Positions 8,589 through 15,575 of a stretch of 64,000 bases of DNA are shown here, piece after piece. Every line of letters begins with the position of its first letter. Positions within the stretch are counted from its first letter, which is position 1. The notes beneath the pieces were generated by a model. That model did no database searches. It saw only the letters and a program-made list of their open reading frames with translations, and was not told the DNA's origin. The translations under genes and the position numbers were made by a program. Source of the stretch: GCA-003244245 sp050699875 (lineage in GTDB: Bacteria; Actinomycetota; Actinomycetes; Mycobacteriales; Pseudonocardiaceae); NCBI GenBank assembly GCA_050699875.1, contig JBOHFX010000002.1, forward strand, positions 46,602 through 110,601, given 5' to 3'.

Positions 8589-9502
8589 CGGGCCGGCTGA
8601 CCAGCGCGGATGAAGTAATGATCTCGGTCAAGATCCGAGAGGAGCGCGGGCTGTGTGGGACGCCACCCCAGCCGCTCCTGGGTCACCTTGCTCGACGTCG
8701 GATTGTCCATCGAGAAAAAGTGCGCGAGCCAGTCGAAGTGGTCGTGTGCCTCCTCATCGGACACGGCGACCACAGGAACATTCAGTCGCCGACCGATGAC
8801 GCCAGCGATGTCGCGGACCGGCACGCCCTCCTCGGCAACCGCGTGCAGTCTCGAGCCTGACGGCGCCACTTCCAGCGCCAACCTGTACAGGTGCGCAGCG
8901 TCGAGTCGGTGCACGGCGGGCCAGCGATTGGACCCATCGCCCGGGTACGCCGAAACTCCCTTGGCCCGGGCGATCTCAATGAGGGCCGGGACAAAGCCGT
9001 GATCACCTTTGCCATGGACCGACGGCGGGAGCCGTACAGCCGACACGCGCACACCACGCGAGGCTGTCGACATGGCCGCCTCTTCCGACGCGATACGGGG
9101 CACCGATTCTGAACCGGGATCGGGCGCGTCCTCTTCCAACCCGAGCCGGGCCGGCGCGAGAAGGGCGGTCACGGAGGTGACGACGAAGGGCCGATCGGAC
9201 CCCGCAAGCGCCTCGCCGAGCGTCTCGACCGCGCGCCGATCGATCTGGGCGGCGCCCGTGTAGTCCGAGAAGTCGTCATGGACGAAAGCTGCATGAATCA
9301 CGCCGTCGGATGTCGCGGCTCCACCGCGCAGGCTGTCGAGGTCGTCGAGAGCGCCGCGGTGCACCTCGGCTCCGGCCGAAACGAGCGACGCGGCGGCCGC
9401 ATCCGAGCGCGCGAGGCCGAGAACCTGATGCCCCGCCGCGATGAGCTCACTCACAACGGCAGCACCGATGAATCCTGTCGCTCCGGTGACGAACACACGC
9501 AC
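8444..9502 (-). CDS. NAD-dependent epimerase/dehydratase-type SDR with out-of-frame tail
   Basis: The protein starts MRVFVTGATGFIGAAVVSEL, the extended-SDR nucleotide-binding motif at residues 6-13. It keeps family similarity to about 8612, where homologues end near DLDRDHYF. The frame then runs about 55 further residues through the truncated SDR gene in the wrong frame, giving a Ser/Arg/Pro-rich tail unlike either family. The enzyme core (about 297 residues) appears intact and may be active. Its substrate is unknown; related proteins act on nucleotide sugars or small carbonyls. The tail is a by-product of the deletion described under 8040-8588. Confidence 0.8.
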   Translation of the reverse strand: MRVFVTGATGFIGAAVVSELIAAGHQVLGLARSDAAAASLVSAGAEVHRGALDDLDSLRGGAATSDGVIHAAFVHDDFSDYTGAAQIDRRAVETLGEALAGSDRPFVVTSVTALLAPARLGLEEDAPDPGSESVPRIASEEAAMSTASRGVRVSAVRLPPSVHGKGDHGFVPALIEIARAKGVSAYPGDGSNRWPAVHRLDAAHLYRLALEVAPSGSRLHAVAEEGVPVRDIAGVIGRRLNVPVVAVSDEEAHDHFDWLAHFFSMDNPTSSKVTQERLGWRPTQPALLSDLDRDHYFIRAGQPARTSPTAPMSRSLSMRPCRRTGGSMSSSTMPASCRCPGSTRCWSRNGTG

Positions 9503-9607
9503 GATGAAGTCCTTCCACGTAGAGAACGACGTTGCCTGTTCAGGCCTGGTCCATGAACTCCCGCGTGACCGCGCAGGCCGGGCACAACCCGGCCGCGGGC
9601 ACGGGGT

Positions 9608-10636
9608 TCAGCGTTCGCTGTCCAGGTCGTTCATGAGCGGTGCGGGATACCGGCCGCCGGCTGCAGCGCCGGCCGGGACGGCCTGTTCAATCGCGGTCAT
9701 ATCGGCCGGGCTGAGGCTGAGGTCCGCGGCACCCAGCGCCTCGGTCAGGCGGTCGCGGCGGCGGGCGCCGACCAGGGGCACGATGTCGTTGCCCTGGGCG
9801 GCGACCCAGGCGATCACGACCTGGGCGACGGTGGCGCCCTTGGCCTCGGCGATTGTGCGCAGCGCGTCCACCAAGGCCAGGTTCCGCTCAAGATTCTCAC
9901 CCTGGAAGCGCGGGCTGAAACCACGGAAGTCGGTGCCGGAGGGTTGCCGGTCGGTGTTCCAGTGCCCGGAGATCAGGCCCCGGGACAGCACCCCGTAGGC
10001 GGTGATCCCGATCCCGAGTCCCCGGGCGACTGGCAGGATTTCGGTCTCGATGCCCCGGGACAACAGGGAGTACTCGATTTGCAGATCCGCAATCGAGTGC
10101 ACGGCCAGAGCGCGGCGCAGGGTGTCGGCGCCGACCTCGGACAGGCCGATGTGCCGGACATGCCCGGCTTGGACGAGTTCAGCGATGGCGCCAACGGTGT
10201 CCTCGATCGGCACCTGCTGGTCCAGCCGCGCGGGCCGGTAGATGTCGATGTAGTCGGTACCCAACCGGCGCAGGCTGTAGGCGGCGAAGTTCTTCACCGC
10301 CGCCGGCCGGCCGTCGGTGCCGGCCCAGCCGCCGTCGGGGTCGCGCAGCGCGCCGAACTTGACGCTGATCACCGCGTTGCCCCGATTGCGGCCACGCAGG
10401 GCATCGCGCAGCAACAGTTCGTTGTGGCCCATGCCGTAGAAGTCGCCGGTGTCTAGCAGCGTGATGCCGGCGTCCAGGGCGGCGTGGATGGTGGCGATCG
10501 ATTCGGCCTCATCGGCCGGGCCGTAGAAGTCGGACATGCCCATCAGACCCAACCCCAGGGCCGACACTCGTGGGCCGTTCGCACCTAGGACGCGCCAGCC
10601 CACGGCGTTGGCTACCTTGGCGGTGGTCGTAGTCAT
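9608..10636 (-). CDS. Aldo/keto reductase
   Basis: A 342-residue AKR with the TIM-barrel signatures LDTGDFYG (catalytic Asp62 and Tyr67), Lys93 in SVKFG, and a C-terminal NADPH-binding region (ALGAADLSLSPADM). The segment YRPARLD takes the place of the usual catalytic-His strand, as in the AKR13-like group of 'YipA/Tas' oxidoreductases. The ATG at 10636 has GGAG eight bases upstream and is preferred over 10648. It reduces aldehydes or ketones with NADPH. It is divergent from a tetR gene across an operator-rich gap and is presumably its target. Confidence 0.88.
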   Translation of the reverse strand: MTTTTAKVANAVGWRVLGANGPRVSALGLGLMGMSDFYGPADEAESIATIHAALDAGITLLDTGDFYGMGHNELLLRDALRGRNRGNAVISVKFGALRDPDGGWAGTDGRPAAVKNFAAYSLRRLGTDYIDIYRPARLDQQVPIEDTVGAIAELVQAGHVRHIGLSEVGADTLRRALAVHSIADLQIEYSLLSRGIETEILPVARGLGIGITAYGVLSRGLISGHWNTDRQPSGTDFRGFSPRFQGENLERNLALVDALRTIAEAKGATVAQVVIAWVAAQGNDIVPLVGARRRDRLTEALGAADLSLSPADMTAIEQAVPAGAAAGGRYPAPLMNDLDSER

Positions 10637-10659
10637 GACGTGCTCCATTCAAGGTGGGT

Positions 10660-10728
10660 ATCAACGATAACACTCATACGCTAACATCGATAACGTGTCG
10701 GCGCTAGTGTGGCAGTGTTAGCGTTGAT
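10660..10728. promoter_or_regulatory. Operator region between AKR and tetR
   Basis: ATCAACGATAACACT (10660-10674) and AGTGTTAGCGTTGAT (10714-10728) are inverted copies matching at 14 of 15 positions. A related element, ACGCTAACATCGATAACGT (10678-10696), lies between them. The shared core is C-G-N-T-A-A-C-A. The sites flank both promoters, consistent with TetR binding and possible looping. Confidence 0.62.
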
Positions 10729-10730
10729 TC

Positions 10731-11498
10731 ATGACGGTCGATGTGCCTGCCTCTTCCACCCGTGAGCGGATCCTCACCGCCGCCGCCGACCTGCTCGCCT
10801 GCGGCGGCTGCGACGCGGTGTCGACGCGTGCGATCGCCGCGGCCGCGGGAGTGCAAGCGCCCACCCTGTACCGCCTGTTCGGTGACAAACAGGGGCTACT
10901 CGACGCGGTGACCGCCTACGGTTTCGAGCGCTATCTGGCGGAGAAGAAAGCCCTCGTCCCCAGCACCGACCCAGTTGCCGATCTCCGGCGCGGGTGGGAC
11001 AACCACGTCGAGTTCGGCCTGACCCACCCCGCCTTCTACGTGCTCATGTACGGCGTTCCCCGGCCCGAGCGGCGGCCCGCGGCGGCCGAGGAGGGTTACC
11101 GCATGCTGCTGGGCCTGCTTGAGCGCGTCGCTGCCGCCGGTCGGCTCCGCATGCCTCCCGACGCCGCCGCCCGCCTCATCCACGCCACCAACACCGGCGT
11201 CACCCTCAGCCTGATCTCCACCCCAGTGCTTGAGCGCGATGCCGACCTCTCGTCCCGTGCCCGCAAGGCCATCCTCGCCGCCACCACCACCGCCAACAGC
11301 GCCCCCAGCGGACCCGATGCGTCACTGGCCACCCGCGCGCTCGCCCTCGACGCCGCCCTCACCCAGCGCGCGCACCCGCTGACCCCCACCGAAGCCGCGC
11401 TCCTGCACGACTGGCTCCACCGCCTCGCCACCACCACCTCCACCGCTATCGGCGAGGACCCGCCTGCGACGTGCGGTTCGGGAGCAGGTTGTTGGTGA
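10731..11498 (+). CDS. TetR-family transcriptional regulator
   Basis: A 255-residue protein with the HTH STRERILTAAADLLACGGCDAVSTRAIAAAAGVQAPTLYRLFGDKQGLLDAV. The C-terminal domain belongs to the group with a long ligand pocket. The start at 10731 abuts an inverted operator copy ending at 10728, so autoregulation is likely. The last 53 bases overlap the convergent tetR gene at 11446. The final residues are Gly/Cys-rich and probably read past the family's usual end. Confidence 0.86.
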   Translation: MTVDVPASSTRERILTAAADLLACGGCDAVSTRAIAAAAGVQAPTLYRLFGDKQGLLDAVTAYGFERYLAEKKALVPSTDPVADLRRGWDNHVEFGLTHPAFYVLMYGVPRPERRPAAAEEGYRMLLGLLERVAAAGRLRMPPDAAARLIHATNTGVTLSLISTPVLERDADLSSRARKAILAATTTANSAPSGPDASLATRALALDAALTQRAHPLTPTEAALLHDWLHRLATTTSTAIGEDPPATCGSGAGCW

Positions 11499-12096
11499 AG
11501 GTGTCGGCGAGGTCGTAGGCACGCTGTTCGGCCTCAGCGTGAGTAGGCGCCCCGGTAAACGCCTGAAGAGCGCCGTCGCGGACGAGGGCGACCAGGCCGT
11601 GGACGCACGCCCACGCGAGGAACGAGAGCTCCGAGGCAAGCCGGTCGTCACCGAGTTGCTCCCTGGCCGTGATCTCGGCGGTGGTGTCGGACAACACGGA
11701 GTATGACGCTGCCCGGGCCGCGACCAGTGCCGGATCGTCGCGGCGCAGCAGCTCGGAGCGGAACATCAAGTCGAACAGCGCGGTGTCGTCGAGCCCGAAG
11801 TTGAGATAGGCCCGCCCCAGGGCGGTCAACCGCTCCGCTGGGCCCTCACCCGCTGCCGCCGCGGCAGCCCGTAGATCGTCGGCGAGCCGGTGGAAGCCCT
11901 CGACGGCCACGGCGCTGAGCAGCCCTGCCCGATCACCGAAGTGCCACTTCGGGGTTGCGCGGGACACCCCGGCCCGCTGCGCGATCGCGCGCAGGCTGAT
12001 CCCACCGACGCCGTGCTCGGCGAGTTCGCACCGTGCGGCGGCGAGCAGCGCAGCACGCACATCCTCGGGATAGGACGGGTCTGAAGCAGGACTCAC
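11446..12096 (-). CDS. TetR-family transcriptional regulator
   Basis: The HTH reads EDVRAALLAAARCELAEHGVGGISLRAIAQRAGVSRATPKWHFGDRAGLLSAV. A longer frame opens at 12144 but would translate through an operator (TTTGACAGCGTCAAA); the GTG at 12096, giving VSPASDPSYPEDV, lies just below that operator and is the better start. The product is 216 residues. It is divergent from a small membrane-protein gene and an NTF2-like gene, both now frameshifted. It may be a repressor whose operon has decayed. Confidence 0.84.
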   Translation of the reverse strand: MSPASDPSYPEDVRAALLAAARCELAEHGVGGISLRAIAQRAGVSRATPKWHFGDRAGLLSAVAVEGFHRLADDLRAAAAAAGEGPAERLTALGRAYLNFGLDDTALFDLMFRSELLRRDDPALVAARAASYSVLSDTTAEITAREQLGDDRLASELSFLAWACVHGLVALVRDGALQAFTGAPTHAEAEQRAYDLADTFTNNLLPNRTSQAGPRR

Positions 12097-12117
12097 GACC
12101 CCGACTCTGCCACAAAC

Positions 12118-12175
12118 TTTGACAGCGTCAAACGAGAGGCGCACTATAGAGCTGTCACTTTGACAGCGTCAAAGT
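12118..12175. promoter_or_regulatory. Two identical TTTGACAGCGTCAAA operators
   Basis: The 15-bp palindrome TTTGACAGCGTCAAA occurs at 12118-12132 and 12159-12173. The second copy extends to a 19-bp palindrome, ACTTTGACAGCGTCAAAGT (12157-12175). The copies are 41 bp apart and lie between the divergent tetR start and the gene at 12191. Exact duplication argues for a real TetR-family regulatory site. Confidence 0.78.
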
Positions 12176-12190
12176 TAGGAGGCCTGTTCG

Positions 12191-12474
12191 ATGCCTACCA
12201 CCCCAACCGGCCCAGCCCCGCAGGCAAGCCGGCGGCCGTCGCCGCGCCGCCGACGCACCACGGCTCGCATCCTGCACCTGGCCGCTGCCGGAGTCCTCGG
12301 GGTGTTCATCTACGCCCCGGCGGCGGTGACCGGTCCGCTGCGACCTGGATGCAGCTGCTGGTGGTGCCCGCCCTGAGCGCGACCGGGCTATTCCTGTGGA
12401 AGCAGGCCCAGCTGCGCCGCGCCGCCCAGGCCCTGAGCCGCCAAGCCCGGCGGCTCAGCTCCAACGCCCACTGA
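12191..12474 (+). pseudogene. Frameshifted small membrane protein
   Basis: The start ATG at 12191 has a good GGAGG upstream and reads MPTTPTGPAPQ, an Arg-rich stretch, then the membrane helix LHLAAAGVLGVFIYAP. After about 12335 the helical continuation is found in another frame (WMQLLVVPALSATGLFLWKQ, then an Arg-rich tail, stop at 12474). Joining the frames gives a plausible protein of about 95 residues with two membrane helices. A single indel near 12335-12345 therefore broke it, unless this is a sequencing error. It is the first gene of the operon under the TTTGACAGCGTCAAA operators. Confidence 0.6.
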
Positions 12475-12501
12475 CCCGGCCCCAGCCGCGAAGGAAGCGC
12501 C

Positions 12502-12918
12502 ATGTACAGGATGATCGTCCGCCGCAACGTCCGCGCCGCGTTCGCCGCGCTGTCACGCGGTGACACCTCACTGCTCGCGGCCATGAGCCCCGACGTGCAC
12601 CACACCTTCCCCAGCGGCGGGGCCCTCGGCGGGGAACGCGGCACCCGCAACGACGTCGCCACCTGGCTCGACCGGCTCTACCGGGTCCTGCCCGGACTCG
12701 AGTCACCGTCCAGGCCATCGCCGTGGACGGATGGCCCTGGAACACCACCGTCGGCGTCGAATGGACCAACACCGCGACCCTGCTCGACGGCAGCCCCTAC
12801 ACCAACACCGGCGCCCACATCCTGCGGATCCGTTGGGGCAAAATCATCTCCTTCCACGCCTACTTCCACGACATCGCCGCCATCGACAACACCCGACGGC
12901 AGCATGAACGCCTCAACG
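12502..12918 (+). pseudogene. Frameshifted NTF2/SnoaL-like protein
   Basis: The first frame reads MYRMIVRRNVRAAFAALSRG and continues to LYRVLPGL. Just after 12700 the family continues in another frame: VTVQAIAVDGWPWNTTVGVE, then ILRIRWGKIISFHAYFHD. Together these make one NTF2-like protein of about 135 residues, a common partner of small TetR-controlled membrane proteins. One base appears to be missing at the junction. The upstream neighbour is also frameshifted, so the operon looks inactivated twice. Confidence 0.66.
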
Positions 12919-13052
12919 CCGGAGATCCTGGCGGAACTGGCCGGCTTGGTCGCCAACGGCGCTATCGAGGTGCCGCTCGCCACGGATTCCTCCCTCCTCA
13001 CCGGTCCGATCGCGACGATGGCGGCCAGCACGTGGACCGAGCAGGAGCTTCG

Positions 13053-13373
13053 TCATCGGCCCGCTCCTTCGGCCCGGTGCCCGGTGACGGTGGAGCTGGG
13101 CAGGCGGCCGGCCTTCGCGCGGCCGGTCAACTCGTCGCCGTTGATGGTGACGTCGAAGGTGAGGTTCAGGCGCACGGGTTTGGTGATCGACTGCGCCCAG
13201 GTGAGCCGGTTGCCGTCCACCACGAGGTCGGTGAGGGCGACCTCCTCGCCATGCCGCTCGTCGCGGGCCACCCCGCGCAGTACGCCGTCCTGTGTGGATA
13301 GGTCGAGGACGGCTCGTTGCTTGCCGATCGGGGTGCTGATGACGAGGTTCCAGGTTCCTGCCACGTGAATCAC
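13053..13373 (-). CDS. Conserved beta-rich protein of unknown function
   Basis: A 106-residue protein starting at GTG 13373 (VIHVAGTWNLVISTPIGKQR). It alternates short hydrophobic strands with Gly-rich turns and contains the tracts LSTQDGVLRGVARDE and LTFDVTINGDELTGRAKAG. The pattern suggests a small beta-barrel or lipocalin-like fold. I recognise it as a conserved type but know no function. Its start overlaps the end of the DJ-1-like gene by four bases, so the two are translationally coupled and probably co-regulated. Confidence 0.65.
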   Translation of the reverse strand: MIHVAGTWNLVISTPIGKQRAVLDLSTQDGVLRGVARDERHGEEVALTDLVVDGNRLTWAQSITKPVRLNLTFDVTINGDELTGRAKAGRLPSSTVTGHRAEGAGR

Positions 13374-14047
13374 CGTCGGGCTCCGATGGTCGGTTGGGGC
13401 CCGGTGTCGCGCCAGACGGTGCCGCGGCGTTCGTGGGCGATGAGGTTCTCCACGGCGAGTGCGACCCGTGGGCCGATCTCGCGTTCCAGGAGGTACAGGC
13501 CCAGGTCCAGGCCCGAGGTGACGGTGGCGCAGGTAACCAGGTCGCCGTCGTCGACGACGCGGGCATCGACCGGGATCGCGCCGGTGGCCTCGAGCAGGTC
13601 GCGTCCCATGTGGTGGGTGGTCGCCGGGCGGCCTTCGATCAGGCCGGCCATCGCGAGCACCATCGAGCCGCCGCACACCGTGGCCACCGTCAGGCCCGGG
13701 CAGTCGAGGGCTTTCTTGAGCAGGCCGGGCAACGCGGTGTCAAGGGTGCGGGCGAGGACGACCGGGATGGTGCCTTCGGTGGGCTCGTCGGTGGGTTCGA
13801 CCTCGTCGGGCAGCCGACCCAGTGCCCCAGGCACCACGACCAGGTTCGCGCGGGCGGGTTGCAGTGCGGCCGTCGCGCGCAGGGACAGCGAGCCGAGCCC
13901 GCTCGGCACCTCGCGGGCGCCCTCGGCCGAGACGAGCTCGACCTCCAGGACGCCGTCGGTGACCATGCGGCCGGCCTCCAGCACCTCATACGGGGCTATG
14001 GCGTCGAGCGGGTCGAACCCGTCGAACAAAACGATCTGCGCAAGCAC
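13370..14047 (-). CDS. DJ-1/PfpI-superfamily protein
   Basis: A 225-residue protein starting VLAQIVLFDGFDPLDAIAPYEVL. The nucleophile elbow is TVCGGSMVLAMAG, with the reactive Cys followed by the helix of this fold, and THHMG follows as in the isonitrile-hydratase/ThiJ subgroup. Members include isonitrile hydratases, glyoxalase III and sensors; the exact reaction is not evident. GTG at 14065 is an alternative start six codons upstream. It is divergent from a GlxA-type regulator that carries the same fold as its sensor domain. Confidence 0.84.
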   Translation of the reverse strand: MLAQIVLFDGFDPLDAIAPYEVLEAGRMVTDGVLEVELVSAEGAREVPSGLGSLSLRATAALQPARANLVVVPGALGRLPDEVEPTDEPTEGTIPVVLARTLDTALPGLLKKALDCPGLTVATVCGGSMVLAMAGLIEGRPATTHHMGRDLLEATGAIPVDARVVDDGDLVTCATVTSGLDLGLYLLEREIGPRVALAVENLIAHERRGTVWRDTGPQPTIGARR

Positions 14048-14088
14048 GACAGGAACGCTAGCCACAATCCATGACCGGGGGAACTGGC

Positions 14089-14105
14089 TGGAATGCCATA
14101 TTCCA
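14089..14105. promoter_or_regulatory. Inverted repeat TGGAAT-N5-ATTCCA
   Basis: Six-base perfect arms are separated by GCCAT. The site lies between the divergent DJ-1-like gene and the glxA-type regulator and is a plausible AraC-type or promoter-linked binding site for both. Confidence 0.45.
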
Positions 14106-14186
14106 ACGGATTCTCGCCACCTCGGTGACGAGGGGATATAAGCACATTCCTGGTCAGTGCCGTTGGCTGAAATATGCTGTGCTGCC

Positions 14187-15146
14187 ATGCACACCGTGGC
14201 CGTCCTCGCCCTAGACAAGGTCATCCCGTTCGACCTGTCCACGCCGATCGAGGTGTTCACCCGCACCCGGCTGCCCGACGGCCGCCCCGCGTACCGCGTC
14301 CGCGTCTGCGGTGTCACCCCGACCGTCGACGCCGGGGCATTCACCCTGCGCCCGCCGTGGAAGCTGGACGCCCTGGCTGACGCGGACACGATCATCCTGC
14401 CCGGCTGCGCCGAACCCACCACGGTCCCCGAGGAGGTCCTCGACGCGCTGCGGCAGGCCGCCGCCAGGGGCACCCGCATCGCGTCGATCTGCTCGGGCGC
14501 GTTCATCCTCGCCGCCACCGGACTGCTCGACGGGCACCGCGCGACCACCCACTGGCTCGGCGCCGCCGTGCTCGCCGCCCAGCACCCTTCGATCGACGTG
14601 GATCCAGACGTGCTCTACGTGGACAACGGTCAGTTCCTTACCTCGGCCGGCGCCGCGGCCGGACTGGACCTGTGCCTACACATGATCCGCCGCGACCACG
14701 GCTCCGCGGTCGCCGCCGACGCCGCCCGCCTGTCCGTCATGCCCCTGGAACGCGAGGGCGGGCAGGCCCAGTTCATCGTCCACGACCAAGCACCCACCCC
14801 CCGGGGCTCCACCCTGGAACCCGTGCTGCGCTGGATGGAGGACAACTCCGCCAAGAACCACACCCTGGAGGACATCGCCGCACACGCCGGCATGAGCACC
14901 CGCACCCTCAACCGCCGCTTCCGCGAACAGACCGGCACCACCCCACTGCAATGGCTGCACCGCACCCGCATCCGCCAAGCCCAATACCTGCTCGAAGCCA
15001 CCGACCACCCCCTCGACCGCATCGCCACCCAAGTCGGATTCGGCTCACCCACCGCCTTCCGCGACCGCTTCAAACGCATTGTCGGCACCAGCCCCAACGC
15101 CTACCGCACCGCCTTCCACACAAGGAGTGCAAGACGAACGGTGTAA
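14187..15146 (+). CDS. GlxA-family transcriptional regulator (DJ-1 domain plus AraC HTH)
   Basis: I start at the ATG at 14187 (MHTVAVLALDKVIPFDLSTP), giving 319 residues. Residues 1-185 form a DJ-1/PfpI-like sensor with the elbow ASICSGAFILAATG and the following RATTHW. The C-terminal 100 residues are an AraC-type double HTH: LEDIAAHAGMSTRTLNRRFREQTG, then DRIATQVGFGSPTAFRDRFKRIVG. Such proteins activate catabolic or detoxification genes. The divergent DJ-1-like enzyme and its coupled partner are the probable targets. The downstream gene has its own ribosome site. Confidence 0.9.
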   Translation: MHTVAVLALDKVIPFDLSTPIEVFTRTRLPDGRPAYRVRVCGVTPTVDAGAFTLRPPWKLDALADADTIILPGCAEPTTVPEEVLDALRQAAARGTRIASICSGAFILAATGLLDGHRATTHWLGAAVLAAQHPSIDVDPDVLYVDNGQFLTSAGAAAGLDLCLHMIRRDHGSAVAADAARLSVMPLEREGGQAQFIVHDQAPTPRGSTLEPVLRWMEDNSAKNHTLEDIAAHAGMSTRTLNRRFREQTGTTPLQWLHRTRIRQAQYLLEATDHPLDRIATQVGFGSPTAFRDRFKRIVGTSPNAYRTAFHTRSARRTV

Positions 15147-15255
15147 CCGGTTCACATGGCTTCGCTACGTCCTGCAGTGTGGCGTGACCCACCCGAGCTT
15201 GCGCAGCTACGGGCTACCCGGTATGTCTCGCACTATCCGGTCACAGGAGGACGAA

Positions 15256-15498
15256 GTGTCAGGTGTGCTGCCCGAGGACCTTGCGGAGGCAGACTTGCTT
15301 CGCGAGCTGGAGCATCTCCACACGACCCGCCACGGCACTTTCCTGCACGGAGCACCTGCCGCACTGCGTGAACACAGCAACCGCACCGCGCAGCTCGAGA
15401 AGGAATACCTTCGGCGTCATCCCGAACGGGAAGTCGACCCAGCCCGGACCCGGTCCGGTGCCCGGGGTGAGGACCGGACCGAGGACACCCGCTTTTGA
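15256..15498 (+). CDS. DUF6158-type small protein
   Basis: GGAGG six bases upstream selects the GTG at 15256. The 80-residue product begins VSGVLPEDLAEADLLREL and contains HTTRHGTFLHGAPAALREHS followed by RTAQLEKEYLRRHPEREVDP. It is highly charged and helical, with no membrane segment. I recognise it as the short actinobacterial family annotated DUF6158; its function is unknown. It is convergent with the metallophosphoesterase gene. Confidence 0.75.
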   Translation: MSGVLPEDLAEADLLRELEHLHTTRHGTFLHGAPAALREHSNRTAQLEKEYLRRHPEREVDPARTRSGARGEDRTEDTRF

Positions 15499-15575
15499 CG
15501 GCGCCAGCGCGACGGACCGAGGCTTGCAACGTCGCAGTATTGGCCTTATGGCGTCAAGTGCCGCTGACTCGCTCT

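Noticed and set aside
12902..13040. A short frame (ILAELAGLVANGAIEVPLA) resembling the end of zinc-type quinone reductases
   Set aside because: Similarity covers about 20 residues and is overlapped by the frameshifted NTF2-like gene; too weak to list as a gene fragment.
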